NCBI RefSeq assembly: GCF_021922985.1
Contig: NZ_CP040788.1
Span: forward strand, 3,100,001 to 3,164,000
Origin: Clavibacter michiganensis subsp. tessellarius
GTDB lineage: Bacteria; Actinomycetota; Actinomycetes; Actinomycetales; Microbacteriaceae
DNA: 64,000 nucleotides
Direction of reading: 5' to 3'
In this document: positions 9,443 to 18,934 of the stretch, in pieces
Numbering within the stretch: position 1 is the stretch's first letter
How the letters are laid out: each line of letters opens with the position of its first letter
Position numbers and translations under genes: made by a program
The notes under the pieces: model-generated
What the model saw: the letters and a program-made list of their open reading frames with translations, nothing else
Databases searched by the model: none
Told to the model about the DNA's origin: nothing

Positions 9443-10698
9443 GGGCGGGCCCCCGCGCCGACGACCCAGGCGACGAGGGAGTCGAGCCGCGCGCGGTCGG
9501 TCCCCGTCGCGACGGCGTCGAGCCCGCCGCGGTCCGGCGCGGCCAGCAGCGACCGGGTGAGCCCGCCGAGGTCGAGGGCCGCGAGCTGCGCCGCCGTCCG
9601 CCGCCCGGCCGCGGGGTCCCCGTGCGGACCGGGCGTCGCGGACGCGTCCGTCCCCGCGCCCGCAGCCCCGGACCCGGACCCGGCGAGCGCGGCGACGCGC
9701 GGCGCCTCCCGCGACCCGAGCGCCGCGAGGTCGCGGAGCAGCAGCGACGCGTCGCGACGGGCCAGCGCGAGGCGCAGGATCCCCCAGCGCACCGCGGTCG
9801 GCCCGTGCCGCTCGACGAGCGCCGAGGCGGTGATCCCCGCGGCCGCCGCCTCCCGCGGCGACCGCCCCTCCACCCGCAGGTGGTGGTGCACGTGCAGCAC
9901 GTCGGCGGTCGGCGCGTCGAGCGCCTGGCACAGGAGCGGCACGAGGGTGAGGTGCAGGTTGAGCAGGCCCTTGCCGAGCACCTGGATCCGCGTCGCCGAC
10001 TCCGCCCACCCCGCGTCGGGCCGCGGCGCCAGGTAGCTCGCCGCCGCCACGAACCCCGAGTGGATCACCTGGCCGGGGTCGCCCGGCACGGGCACGCCGT
10101 GCCCGCCCGTGCGGGACGCCGGCCGCGAGACGCTCAGCGTCGCGGGCGGCGCCGCGCTCGCGCGCCCGAGGGCCGCGGCCGGCCCCCGGAGGGCGACGCG
10201 CTCGCGGAACGCGGCGATCCCGTCGGCGAACGGCGCGACGCGGAGGAACCAGTTCGGCTCGCCGTCGCCCGGGGAGGCCGGGCTCCCGCACCCCTCGCAG
10301 GCGGAGGTCGCGGTGGTGTCCGGCAGCGCCCCGCACCGGGAGCACCGCGGTCGCGCGTGCACCCCGCGCTCGAGCGCGCCCTGCGCCGCGAGCGCATCCC
10401 ACGCGGTGCGCGCGTGGTCGGCGACCGCGGGCTGCGCCGTGGATCCGACGACGACGTCCCCGCCGGCCACGGACCGCGCGAGGGCCGCCAGGTGCGCGAG
10501 CGGCGGAGGGGGTCCGGCCGCGAGCGCGGGGATGCTGTGCTCGTCGCGCGTGGCGACGACCGCCGGTGCCCGGCCGCCGACGCCCGCGCCGAGGATCGCC
10601 CCCAGCGCCCCGGCCACGACGAGGTCCGTGGCCCAGCCCGCGTGGTCGTAGGAGTGCGCGGACGCGGGCGGGACGGTGATGACGGCGCCCGGCCCCAT
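9439..10698 (-). CDS. Methionyl-tRNA-synthetase-like protein lacking a KMSKS motif
   Basis: This 419-residue protein is recognisable as a class I synthetase catalytic core of the MetRS type without an anticodon domain. Landmarks in MetRS order are a degenerate HIGH site (HSYDHAG, residues 15-21), RDEHSIPAL matching the DDAHGTP block, a CxxC...CxxC zinc knuckle (Cys119, 122, 134, 137), SVSRPASR matching the DISRDAP block, and LGKGLLNLHLTLVPLL (about 241-256) matching IGKDI-FHSLFWPA. VEGRSPREAA (277-286) replaces the KMSKS loop. The Trp-Asp segment before the second half is also altered. It is therefore unlikely to charge tRNA. Related stand-alone MetRS-like domains activate amino acids in natural-product pathways. 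Its ATG shares one base with the radical SAM stop. Confidence 0.78.
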   Translation of the reverse strand: MGPGAVITVPPASAHSYDHAGWATDLVVAGALGAILGAGVGGRAPAVVATRDEHSIPALAAGPPPPLAHLAALARSVAGGDVVVGSTAQPAVADHARTAWDALAAQGALERGVHARPRCSRCGALPDTTATSACEGCGSPASPGDGEPNWFLRVAPFADGIAAFRERVALRGPAAALGRASAAPPATLSVSRPASRTGGHGVPVPGDPGQVIHSGFVAAASYLAPRPDAGWAESATRIQVLGKGLLNLHLTLVPLLCQALDAPTADVLHVHHHLRVEGRSPREAAAAGITASALVERHGPTAVRWGILRLALARRDASLLLRDLAALGSREAPRVAALAGSGSGAAGAGTDASATPGPHGDPAAGRRTAAQLAALDLGGLTRSLLAAPDRGGLDAVATGTDRARLDSLVAWVVGAGARP

Positions 10699-11960
10699 CA
10701 GTACAGCGCGTTGCCGATGTAGTTGGGCAGCGCCTGCAGCCGGCGCTCGAGGTCGTCGAGGTCGGCCGGGTACTCCTTTCTATAGCGCTGCGTGATGCGG
10801 TCGACGCCGTGCCAGTCCCGCGGCGGGCCGTCGGGCGAGTAGCGGTCGGCGACCTCGGAGTAGAGGGGCGTGCCCGGCCGGAGGAACAGCTGGTTGAGGC
10901 CGAAGTAGCCGGGGATGGTCGCCGCCCAGTCGACGATCTCGCCCGACCGGCACGTCGGGTCGTCGGGCAGCCCGAGCAGCACGAAGGCGAACGGCGTGAT
11001 CCCGGCGTCCGCCAGCTTCTCGACGGCGAGCTGGATCTTCTCCGCCGGGATCCGCTTGCCCACGCCCGTCTCGCTCACCGCCGGCGACTCGGCGCCGAGC
11101 CACATGCCGCGGCACCCGGCCTCCGCCCACGCCTCGACGTCGGTGCGGAGCACCACCTCCGTGCGGGTCTGGCCGGTCCAGCTCACCCCGCGGCCGGTCA
11201 GCCGCTCGCAGAGCTCGGTGTAGAAGGTCTTGTGCAGGCCGAAGACGTAGTCGAGGAAGAACACGTCCGAGACGCCGCGCGCGGTCTGCTGCTCGATGGA
11301 GGCGAGCGTGGTCTCGACCGGCTCGGCGCGCATCCGCGTCCCGAAGGGCAGGTGGCAGAACGTGCACCCGTAGGTGCAGCCGCGCACCCCGAGGGCGATG
11401 CCGCACGTGCTGCGGTGCAGGGATCCGTCGGTGAAGGTCTCGGCCGTGTAGAGGGAGGGGTCGATGAGCTCGTAGTCGGGCACGGGCATCTCCTCGGGCC
11501 CGAGCGGCGGGAAGACGCCGGAGAAGGGGAGCACGCGCGACAGCGGGGTGCCGCCGGCCTCGAGCAGGCGGACGGCGCCGATCGCGGCGGCGTCGGACTC
11601 CCCGCGGGCGACGAAGTCCACCCCCAGGTCGTCGAGGGTGGCCTGCGGCAGCTGCGTGCCGTGCGGGCCGACGGCGATCACGTCGGCCGCGGGCCAGCGT
11701 TCGCGGAGGCCGGCGACGCAGGCCCGGACGGGCGACAGGTCGAGCGGGTAGCACTGGGCGCGGTCGGCGATGGCGGTGACGACCACGACGTGGTCCGGGT
11801 CGGTCCCGGCGGGCGGCTCGGCGGCGACGCGCTGGTCCCAGATGACCACGTCGTGCCCGGACCGCCCCAGCACGGTGGCGGCGATCAGGGCGTCGAGGGG
11901 GTGCTGGAGGAAGTCGCGGGAGAACTCGTCCTCGACGATGGCGAAGGCGGTGGACGGCAT
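10698..11960 (-). CDS. Radical SAM protein with B12-binding-like N-terminal domain
   Basis: A 420-residue enzyme with a 4Fe-4S-binding Cx3Cx2C motif (Cys195, Cys199, Cys202 in RGCTYGCTFCHLPFG) in a radical SAM core (about 185-400). The core includes FFLDYVFGLHKTF and the GxxWLGAES strand. Residues 1-150 have the alternating strand/helix pattern of the cobalamin-binding domain seen in BchE-type enzymes, but I see no DxHxxG, so cobalamin binding is uncertain. I chose the ATG at 11960 because AGGAAGG lies upstream; an in-frame start at 11996 would overlap the previous gene. It probably performs a radical step (methylation or rearrangement) in the pathway encoded by this operon. Confidence 0.85.
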   Translation of the reverse strand: MPSTAFAIVEDEFSRDFLQHPLDALIAATVLGRSGHDVVIWDQRVAAEPPAGTDPDHVVVVTAIADRAQCYPLDLSPVRACVAGLRERWPAADVIAVGPHGTQLPQATLDDLGVDFVARGESDAAAIGAVRLLEAGGTPLSRVLPFSGVFPPLGPEEMPVPDYELIDPSLYTAETFTDGSLHRSTCGIALGVRGCTYGCTFCHLPFGTRMRAEPVETTLASIEQQTARGVSDVFFLDYVFGLHKTFYTELCERLTGRGVSWTGQTRTEVVLRTDVEAWAEAGCRGMWLGAESPAVSETGVGKRIPAEKIQLAVEKLADAGITPFAFVLLGLPDDPTCRSGEIVDWAATIPGYFGLNQLFLRPGTPLYSEVADRYSPDGPPRDWHGVDRITQRYRKEYPADLDDLERRLQALPNYIGNALY

Positions 11961-11973
11961 GGTGGATCCCTTC

Positions 11974-12984
11974 CTAGAGAGGTGCGTTCGTGTCATGGAG
12001 GTGCTGCTGGAGGCGGTCGATCAGGTCGACGGTGCGGAGGGAGGCGGCGTCGAGGCGCGGGGGCGACGCCGCCCGGGGGTCGGCGAGGAACGCGCGGAGC
12101 TGCACCACGTGCGGGGCGAGCCAGTCCGACGGCGCGGTCGTCGCGGATCGCTCGCGGGCGTACAGGCCCGCGTCGGGGACCTCGTCGGGCGGCGGCGCGA
12201 GGTCGAGCACGGTCGTCTCCGACTCCAGCACGACCGAGCCGGCCGTGCCGTCGAACGCCAGCCGGGGCGCGCGCCCCGGGAAGGCCTCCGTCGTGTACCG
12301 CACCGTGGTGAGGCAGCCCGACGCGTGCTCGAGCGCCGCGGTGAACGCGCCCTGCCGCGCGCCGGGCCCGCGGCGGGGCGCCCGGGAGGCCGTGACGGAG
12401 ATCCGGTCGACGGGTCCCAGGCACCAGACCGCGAGGTCCAGCTGGTGGTACGCGAGGTTCCACAGCTCGTGGCTCCTGCGGGCGGCCGACGCCCGGAAGT
12501 AGGCGTCGGACCGCCAGAGGGGGAGCTCGACGAGGGCCGTGCGGATCCGGCCGAGGTCGCCGGCGCGGATCCTCTCCCGGACGCGCCGCACCTCGTCGAC
12601 CCGGCGCAGCTGGCTGACCACCTGGAGGGTGCGACCGGCGGACGCCGCGTGCCGGTCGAGCGCCCGCGCGCCCGCGGCCGTGAGCGCGGCCGGCTTCTCG
12701 ACGAGCACGTGCATGCCCCGGTCGAGGGCGCGGTGGGCGAGCTCCTCGTGGCTGTCGGGCGGGGTCGCGATGAGGACGGCCTCGAGCGAGGCGTCGTCGA
12801 GCACGGCGTCGGGGGACGCCGCCTCGTCACGCGGGTCGAGGGGCCGCCAGCCCGGCGGGAGGCGGCGCGCGCCGATCCGCAGCCGGCCCACGAGGGGCGC
12901 GAGCGCGGGATCCGTGCGGAGGAGCCGATGGTACGTCGCGCCCATCGCCCCGAGGCCGACGAGCCCGACGTCCCGGGCCGTCAC
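11974..12984 (-). CDS. Gfo/Idh/MocA family oxidoreductase
   Basis: A 336-residue NAD(P)-dependent oxidoreductase. The Rossmann fold opens with VGLVGLGAMG, followed by IATPPDSH and HVLVEKPAALT. The C-terminal alpha/beta domain has the family's helix WNLAYHQLDLAVWCLGPV with its conserved His and Asp. Such enzymes oxidise or reduce sugar alcohols, aldehydes or imines. The GTG at 12984 overlaps the stop of the preceding oxidoreductase (GTGA), and its stop lies 13 bases before the radical SAM ATG. It is fourth from the end of the operon. Confidence 0.87.
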   Translation of the reverse strand: MTARDVGLVGLGAMGATYHRLLRTDPALAPLVGRLRIGARRLPPGWRPLDPRDEAASPDAVLDDASLEAVLIATPPDSHEELAHRALDRGMHVLVEKPAALTAAGARALDRHAASAGRTLQVVSQLRRVDEVRRVRERIRAGDLGRIRTALVELPLWRSDAYFRASAARRSHELWNLAYHQLDLAVWCLGPVDRISVTASRAPRRGPGARQGAFTAALEHASGCLTTVRYTTEAFPGRAPRLAFDGTAGSVVLESETTVLDLAPPPDEVPDAGLYARERSATTAPSDWLAPHVVQLRAFLADPRAASPPRLDAASLRTVDLIDRLQQHLHDTNAPL

Positions 12985-14021
12985 GCGCGGGACCCGGCGT
13001 CGCCGCCTACGACCGGCACGGCGCGCGAGCCGAGCAGCAGGCGCGTGTGCTCGATCATGTCGAGGTCGACGTCGATGCGCCGCGGGCGCCGTGTGACCAG
13101 GCGCAGCAGCGCGTCCCGCATCGACACCCGCAAGGGGTCGTCCGGGATCGTCCGCACGCGCCGGCCGTCGGGCGTCTCGTGCACGAGCAGCGCGGTCCGC
13201 GCGCGCGGGAAGGTCCGCTCGTCCGCGTACGAGGGCGCGAGCCACAGCGTGATCCGCTCCCGCCCGTCCGACAATCGGACCACCCGGTGGTTGGCCGGGT
13301 CGCACGCGGGGTCGTCGTCGGGCTCGAGCGGGACCGAGGGGGATGCCCCCGCGATGCGGCTGTGGAGCACGAGGTCCCGTCCGTCGGCGCACACGGCGGC
13401 GAACCGCGCCTCGACGAGGGACCCGCCCTCGTCGACGAGCTCGAGGCGCCGGGCGTCCGGATCGGTCGGCACGAGGTCGTCCCCGGTCGCGCCCAGCGCC
13501 CGGGCGATGGCGTAGAGGTGCGGCCACTCGTAGCCGAGCACACCGGCGATCCGGTCGGTGAAGCGCCCGCGGGCCTCGTCGGGCCGCCGGTCCTTGACGA
13601 AGCTCACGGTGAGCGCGTGCCGTGGCCGGATCCGCGCCTCGTGCCCGAGGGCCCGGATCGCGATGCTGTCCTGGTACTGCGACGCCACCTCGAGCACGAC
13701 CCCGGGGTGCTCCGCGATCAGCGCCCGCAGCGCGTCCAGCTGCTCGGGCGAGCAGACGGGCTTCTCCACGAGCACGGCCGCGTCCGGGCACCGCGCGACG
13801 ATCTCCCGCAGCCGGTCGAGGTGCGTCGCGGTCGGCGTCGCGATGATCCAGACGGCCGGGTCCGCGGGGGCTCCCGCGAGGTCGGGGGAGGTCGGCCAGG
13901 GCACGGCGCGCGGGTCGAGGTGCGGATCCACGATCGTGACCTCGTGCCCCATGCGGGCGAGGAGGGAGGCGCGCAGCAGGCCGATCCGCCCGCCGCCCAC
14001 CACGGTGACGCGCACGCTCAC
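12981..14021 (-). CDS. Gfo/Idh/MocA-like oxidoreductase, divergent
   Basis: A 346-residue protein starting with a clean dinucleotide fold (VTVVGGGRIG, then VTIVDPHLDPR) and the family motifs ATPTATH and AVLVEKPVCS. The C-terminal half is less typical, though YEWPHLYAIARALG sits where the catalytic helix belongs. Asp in the second strand suggests NAD rather than NADP, by general rule. It is paired with the next oxidoreductase gene, so the two may act in sequence or as partners. The GTG at 14021 overlaps the stop of the adenosylhomocysteinase-like gene. Confidence 0.8.
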   Translation of the reverse strand: MSVRVTVVGGGRIGLLRASLLARMGHEVTIVDPHLDPRAVPWPTSPDLAGAPADPAVWIIATPTATHLDRLREIVARCPDAAVLVEKPVCSPEQLDALRALIAEHPGVVLEVASQYQDSIAIRALGHEARIRPRHALTVSFVKDRRPDEARGRFTDRIAGVLGYEWPHLYAIARALGATGDDLVPTDPDARRLELVDEGGSLVEARFAAVCADGRDLVLHSRIAGASPSVPLEPDDDPACDPANHRVVRLSDGRERITLWLAPSYADERTFPRARTALLVHETPDGRRVRTIPDDPLRVSMRDALLRLVTRRPRRIDVDLDMIEHTRLLLGSRAVPVVGGDAGSRA

Positions 14022-15568
14022 GCGCCCCGACGGAAGTGGTGCTCGTAGTACCTCTCGTAGACGCCGGAGGTGCGCACCCACCCGTCGACGTCCGCGAGCG
14101 GCACGGGCGCGCCGGGCCGGGCCTCGACGCGCTCCATGAGGCGGCCGAGGACGATCCACGTCGCCGCGCGGTACATGTCGTACCCGCCGTTCGGGATCCC
14201 CTCGAACCGGTGCAGGTTGAACGACCGCCCGTCGCCGAGCACGACGGGCCCGTCGTCCGGCCCGTCCGCGAGCGCCGACAGGTCGGCGGTCGCGAACGCG
14301 GTCACGTAGGACGTCCGCGGCAGCGCCCGGAGCGTCGCCGCGTCGGCGATGGGCTCGCCCGTGCTCGAGACGAGCAGCGTGGGCGCCATGGCGACGGCCT
14401 CGCCGATCGACGGGGTCGTCTCGAAGCCGTCCTCGGCCGCGGCGATGAGCTGGAGGTGGTCGGTGTCGACCACGACCACGCGGCAGCCGAGGGCCCGGAG
14501 CCCACGGGCGATGCGCGCGCCGAGCGAGCCGAAGCCGACGCTCACGACGCGCATCCCGATGAGCTTCTCGCCGCGGAGGGCCTCGCGCAGCCGGCGGATG
14601 CAGGAGTCGGCGATCTCGTTGTAGCCGATGCGCTGCTTCACCTCGGACCGCGCCATGTTCGCGACCGGCAGGTCGCGCGCGAGCGGGCTGCGGGCGAGGC
14701 GCTTGAGCCCGCTCACGGTCAGCTCGACCGCGGCGTCCGGGCGCTGCTGGAGCACGGACCGCCCGTCGGCGCCGGTGAGGCCGAGCAGCCCGCCGTCGTC
14801 GATCATCGCGACCCGCTGGCCGCATCCGTGCGCGTCGGCGACGAACCGGTCGACGGCGCGGGCGGACTCCTCCGCGCGCGCGGCCTCGGCGCCCGACGCC
14901 GTGCGGTCGACGGCGGCGTTGTCGAGCTTCCGCACGTCCACGCCGTGGGCGCGCAGGGTCGCGGCGATGCGCGCCCGGTTGAGCGTGCGGTCGCCCTTGT
15001 CGAGCACCATCACCTCCTCCGGCGCGATGCCTGCGGCGAGCAGCGCGCGCACGAAGCCGAGCGAGTTCTCCACGAGGTGGTCGCGGAAGACGATCCGCCA
15101 GCCGCCCGGCGCGATGGGGTGGGTGCGCGCGGCCCAGTCGAGGATCGGCATGGCGGCGGAGAGCGTGGCCTGCTCCTCCTCGGACAGGCGCCGGTCGTGC
15201 CGCTCGACGGCGTCGCGGAGGAGCTCCGCGACCTCCGGGTCGTCGGCCCGGACGATCCCGTGGAACGCCCGGCTCCGCGGGTTCGCCGGGAGGAGGGAGC
15301 GCGGGGCGACGCCGCCGAGGTGGATCCCGACGTGGGCGCGACCGCCCGTCGGATCGGTCCACGATCGCTCGCGGAGGTCGGCGTCGGCGTCGCCGTCGCC
15401 GTCGTCCGGCGCGGCCGGACGGTCGGGGTCGGGGAGCAGGCCCAGCTGACGTGCCGTCGCGTCGAGCGCGGCCATCAGGGGGCGGGGATCGGCGACGCCG
15501 GCGATGCTGCGATCGCGGGCCGTCGCGGGAGCGGTTCCTGCGGGTGACGTGGTCGAGAGCATGTTCAC
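14018..15568 (-). CDS. Adenosylhomocysteinase-like NAD-binding protein
   Basis: A 516-residue protein resembling S-adenosylhomocysteine hydrolase in its second half. SVGFGSLGARIARGLRALG (near residue 345) matches the SAHH NAD-binding strand, with VVVVDTDHLQLIAAAEDGFE, the downstream VSSTGEPI, and NEIADSCIRRL before it. The N-terminal half keeps FRDHLVENSLGFVRALLAAG and VLDKGDRTLN but lacks the familiar SAHH substrate blocks, so it is a paralogue, not the housekeeping enzyme. It is the first gene of the operon. A TAACCT hexamer 8 bases before the GTG at 15568 suggests a leaderless start; an ATG at 15562 is the alternative. Confidence 0.75.
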   Translation of the reverse strand: MNMLSTTSPAGTAPATARDRSIAGVADPRPLMAALDATARQLGLLPDPDRPAAPDDGDGDADADLRERSWTDPTGGRAHVGIHLGGVAPRSLLPANPRSRAFHGIVRADDPEVAELLRDAVERHDRRLSEEEQATLSAAMPILDWAARTHPIAPGGWRIVFRDHLVENSLGFVRALLAAGIAPEEVMVLDKGDRTLNRARIAATLRAHGVDVRKLDNAAVDRTASGAEAARAEESARAVDRFVADAHGCGQRVAMIDDGGLLGLTGADGRSVLQQRPDAAVELTVSGLKRLARSPLARDLPVANMARSEVKQRIGYNEIADSCIRRLREALRGEKLIGMRVVSVGFGSLGARIARGLRALGCRVVVVDTDHLQLIAAAEDGFETTPSIGEAVAMAPTLLVSSTGEPIADAATLRALPRTSYVTAFATADLSALADGPDDGPVVLGDGRSFNLHRFEGIPNGGYDMYRAATWIVLGRLMERVEARPGAPVPLADVDGWVRTSGVYERYYEHHFRRGA

Positions 15569-15577
15569 GTCACGTGA
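15565..15577. promoter_or_regulatory. Palindrome TCACGT-C-ACGTGA at the operon start
   Basis: A perfect inverted repeat overlapping the start codon of the adenosylhomocysteinase-like gene and touching its -10 hexamer. The position suits a repressor site. No regulator gene is adjacent. Confidence 0.45.
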
Positions 15578-15605
15578 GGTTAGGTACGCGTCCGGCCCGG
15601 CGGAA
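15577..15605 (-). promoter_or_regulatory. Putative promoter of the six-gene minus-strand operon
   Basis: On the minus strand TTCCGC (15600-15605) and TAACCT (15577-15582) lie 17 bases apart. Transcription would begin at or near the GTG at 15568. AGGTTAGG on the plus strand resembles one half of an IdeR/DtxR box, but no second half is present. Confidence 0.45.
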
Positions 15606-15650
15606 CCGGCCCGACGAGATTTGCGCGAACTCTTCGTGGGCCCTATGATC

Positions 15651-15684
15651 CGCGGGCCCGGCTGCCGAGGCGACCGGGCCCGCG
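15651..15684 (-). terminator. Hairpin downstream of the aldo/keto reductase gene
   Basis: CGCGGGCCCGG and CCGGGCCCGCG form an 11-base perfect stem around a 12-base loop, 15 bases after the stop at 15699. Confidence 0.7.
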
Positions 15685-15698
15685 CTCATGCGAGCGGA

Positions 15699-16688
<990 letters not shown>

Positions 16689-16776
16689 GCGGTGCTCCGT
16701 TCTCCTGCGGCCGGATGGGCCGCCTCTCGAGCCTAGGCACGTCCCGCGACCGCGACGCGCCGCCGGTCCGCTTTTT

Positions 16777-16789
16777 TTGAACCATTCAA
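16777..16789. promoter_or_regulatory. Putative Fur-family operator TTGAA-CCA-TTCAA
   Basis: A perfect 5-3-5 inverted repeat in a small AT-rich patch preceded by seven Ts, 23 bases before the ATG of the Fur-family gene and between it and the divergent aldo/keto reductase. It fits an autoregulatory site for a FurA/CatR-type peroxide sensor. Confidence 0.5.
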
Positions 16790-16812
16790 GGGAAGTGTGC
16801 TTGACTGCGGCC

Positions 16813-17298
16813 ATGCCCGCCGACCACGCGCACCACCACGCGCCGCCCCTGGATGCCGACGCCCTGCGCGCCGCGCTCCGGGAGGCGGGCCTCCGCGTGA
16901 CCCGGCCGCGCGTGGCCGTCCTCGAGGCGGTCGACGCCCGGCCGCACTCGGACGCCGACGAGGTGCTCCAGACGGTGAAGCGCGAGCTGCCCGGCACGAG
17001 CATCCAGGCGGTCTACGGCGTGCTCGGCGCGCTCGCGGCCGCGGGGCTCGTGCGGCGCATCGAGCCCGCGGGATCGTCCGCGCGCTACGAGCGCCGGACG
17101 GGCGACAATCACCATCACCTCGTATGCACAGGTTGCAGGACCATCGTCGACGTGGACTGCGCGGTGGGGGAGTCCCCCTGCCTCGCGCCGTCCGACTCGG
17201 CGGGGTTCCTCGTGGCGAGCGCCGAGGTGACGTACTGGGGCCTGTGCCCCGCCTGCCGGACCGCATCCGCGGATCCCGGTGCCACCGTCGCGACCTAG
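16813..17298 (+). CDS. Fur family transcriptional regulator (FurA/CatR-like)
   Basis: A 161-residue metalloregulator with an N-terminal winged helix (LREAGLRVTRPRVAVLEAV, recognition helix near SIQAVYGVLGALAAAGLV) and a C-terminal dimer domain holding the metal motif NHHHLVCTGC and a second CPAC pair. The N-terminus is His-rich (HAHHH). Catalase lies 78 bases downstream on the same strand, the furA-kat arrangement, so it is likely a peroxide-sensing repressor. The ATG at 16813 has no clear ribosome site; in-frame TTG at 16801, nearer an AAGGGAAG, is a real alternative. Confidence 0.87.
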   Translation: MPADHAHHHAPPLDADALRAALREAGLRVTRPRVAVLEAVDARPHSDADEVLQTVKRELPGTSIQAVYGVLGALAAAGLVRRIEPAGSSARYERRTGDNHHHLVCTGCRTIVDVDCAVGESPCLAPSDSAGFLVASAEVTYWGLCPACRTASADPGATVAT

Positions 17299-17376
17299 CG
17301 GTCGCCACCGGCCCGCCCCTCGGCCGGATGACCCGAGCCAGCACCTCCCCGTTCCACCGCTGACAGGAGAAACACC

Positions 17377-18906
17377 ATGACCGACCAGAAGTACACGACC
17401 ACCGACTCCGGCGCCCCGGTCGCCAGCGACGAGCACTCGCTCTCCGTCGGCCCCGACGGCGCCATCCCCCTCCACGACCACTACCTCGTCGAGAAGCTCG
17501 CCCAGTTCAACCGCGAGCGCATCCCGGAGCGCGTCGTGCACGCCAAGGGCGGCGGCGCGTTCGGCACCTTCCGCGTCACGGGCGACGTGAGCGCGTACAC
17601 CCGCGCCTCCCTCTTCCAGCCCGGCGCCGAGGTCGAGATGCTCGCGCGCTTCTCCACCGTCGCCGGCGAGCAGGGCAGCCCCGACACGTGGCGCGACCCG
17701 CGCGGCTTCGCGCTGAAGTTCTACACGGACGAGGGCAACTACGACCTCGTCGGCAACAACACCCCCGTCTTCTTCATCCGCGACGGGATCAAGTTCCCCG
17801 ACTTCATCCGCTCGCAGAAGCGCCTGCCGGGCTCGCACCTCCGCGACCACGACATGCAGTGGGACTTCTGGACGCTCTCGCCCGAGTCCGCCCACCAGGT
17901 CACCTGGCTCATGGGCGACCGCGGCCTCCCGAGCTCGTGGCGCCACATGGACGGCTTCGGCTCGCACACCTACCAGTGGATCAACGCGGCCGGCGAGCGC
18001 TTCTGGGTGAAGTACCACTTCAAGACCCAGCAGGGCATCGAGATCCTCAAGCAGGAGCAGGCCGACCAGATCGCGGGAGAGGACGCCGACTTCCACATCC
18101 GCGACCTCACCGAGGCCATCGACCGCGGCGACTACCCGGAGTGGAAGCTCGAGGTGCAGATCATGCCCTACGAGGAGGCGAAGTCGTACCGGTTCAACCC
18201 GTTCGACCTCACCAAGGTCTGGTCGCAGAAGGACTACCCGCGCATCGAGGTCGGCACCATGACCCTGAACCGCAACCCGGAGAACTACTTCGCGCAGATC
18301 GAGCAGGCCGCGTTCGCGCCCTCGAACTTCGTCCCCGGGATCCAGACCAGCCCCGACAAGATGCTCCTCGCGCGCATCTTCAGCTACGCCGACGCGCACC
18401 GCTACCGCGTGGGCACGAACCACGCGCAGCTGCCGGTCAACGCGCCGAAGTCGCCCGTGCACAGCTACTCGAAGGACGGCCAGGGGCGATACACGTTCCA
18501 GGACGCGGGCACGCCCGTCTACGCGCCCAACTCGCACGGCGGCGCGCACGCCGACCCGGCTCGCGCCGCGGAGAGCGCCGGCTGGGAGCAGGACGGAGAG
18601 CTCGTCCGCGCGGCCGCCACGCTGCACCCCGAGGACGACGACTTCGTCCAGGCCCGGATGCTCGTCAACGAGTCGATGGACGACGCCCAGCGCGAGCGCC
18701 TCGTCGGCAACATCGTCGGCCACGTGAGCAAGGTCACCACGGCCGAGCTGCGCGCCCGCGTCATCCAGTACTGGACGAACGTCGACGCATGGCTCGGTGC
18801 GGCCGTCGCCGCCGGCCTGCCGCCGCTCGCCGGATCCGCGCCCGTCGCCGAGGCCACCCCCGGCCCGACGCGCGACGCCGAGGAGGTCGGTGTCGCGGCC
18901 CACTGA
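17377..18906 (+). CDS. katA: Monofunctional heme catalase
   Basis: A 509-residue typical catalase that disproportionates hydrogen peroxide in the cytosol. The distal His55 sits in [12 protein letters not shown], the distal Asn lies in [12 protein letters not shown] (residues 126-137), and the proximal heme ligand Tyr337 is in [32 protein letters not shown] is the conserved N-terminal block. AGGAG precedes the ATG. It is the small-subunit type, lacking the C-terminal flavodoxin-like domain of large catalases. It is probably controlled by the Fur-family protein upstream. Confidence 0.97.
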   Translation: MTDQKYTTTDSGAPVASDEHSLSVGPDGAIPLHDHYLVEKLAQFNRERIPERVVHAKGGGAFGTFRVTGDVSAYTRASLFQPGAEVEMLARFSTVAGEQGSPDTWRDPRGFALKFYTDEGNYDLVGNNTPVFFIRDGIKFPDFIRSQKRLPGSHLRDHDMQWDFWTLSPESAHQVTWLMGDRGLPSSWRHMDGFGSHTYQWINAAGERFWVKYHFKTQQGIEILKQEQADQIAGEDADFHIRDLTEAIDRGDYPEWKLEVQIMPYEEAKSYRFNPFDLTKVWSQKDYPRIEVGTMTLNRNPENYFAQIEQAAFAPSNFVPGIQTSPDKMLLARIFSYADAHRYRVGTNHAQLPVNAPKSPVHSYSKDGQGRYTFQDAGTPVYAPNSHGGAHADPARAAESAGWEQDGELVRAAATLHPEDDDFVQARMLVNESMDDAQRERLVGNIVGHVSKVTTAELRARVIQYWTNVDAWLGAAVAAGLPPLAGSAPVAEATPGPTRDAEEVGVAAH

Positions 18907-18934
18907 GCCGCGGCGGTGATCCGCTGATCGCGTG

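Noticed and set aside
9439..10698. Hydrazine synthetase assignment for the MetRS-like protein
   Set aside because: No fused cupin domain and no lysine/amino-acid N-hydroxylase gene in the operon.
15577..15590. IdeR/DtxR iron box at the operon promoter
   Set aside because: Only one half-site (AGGTTAGG) is present; the second half does not match.
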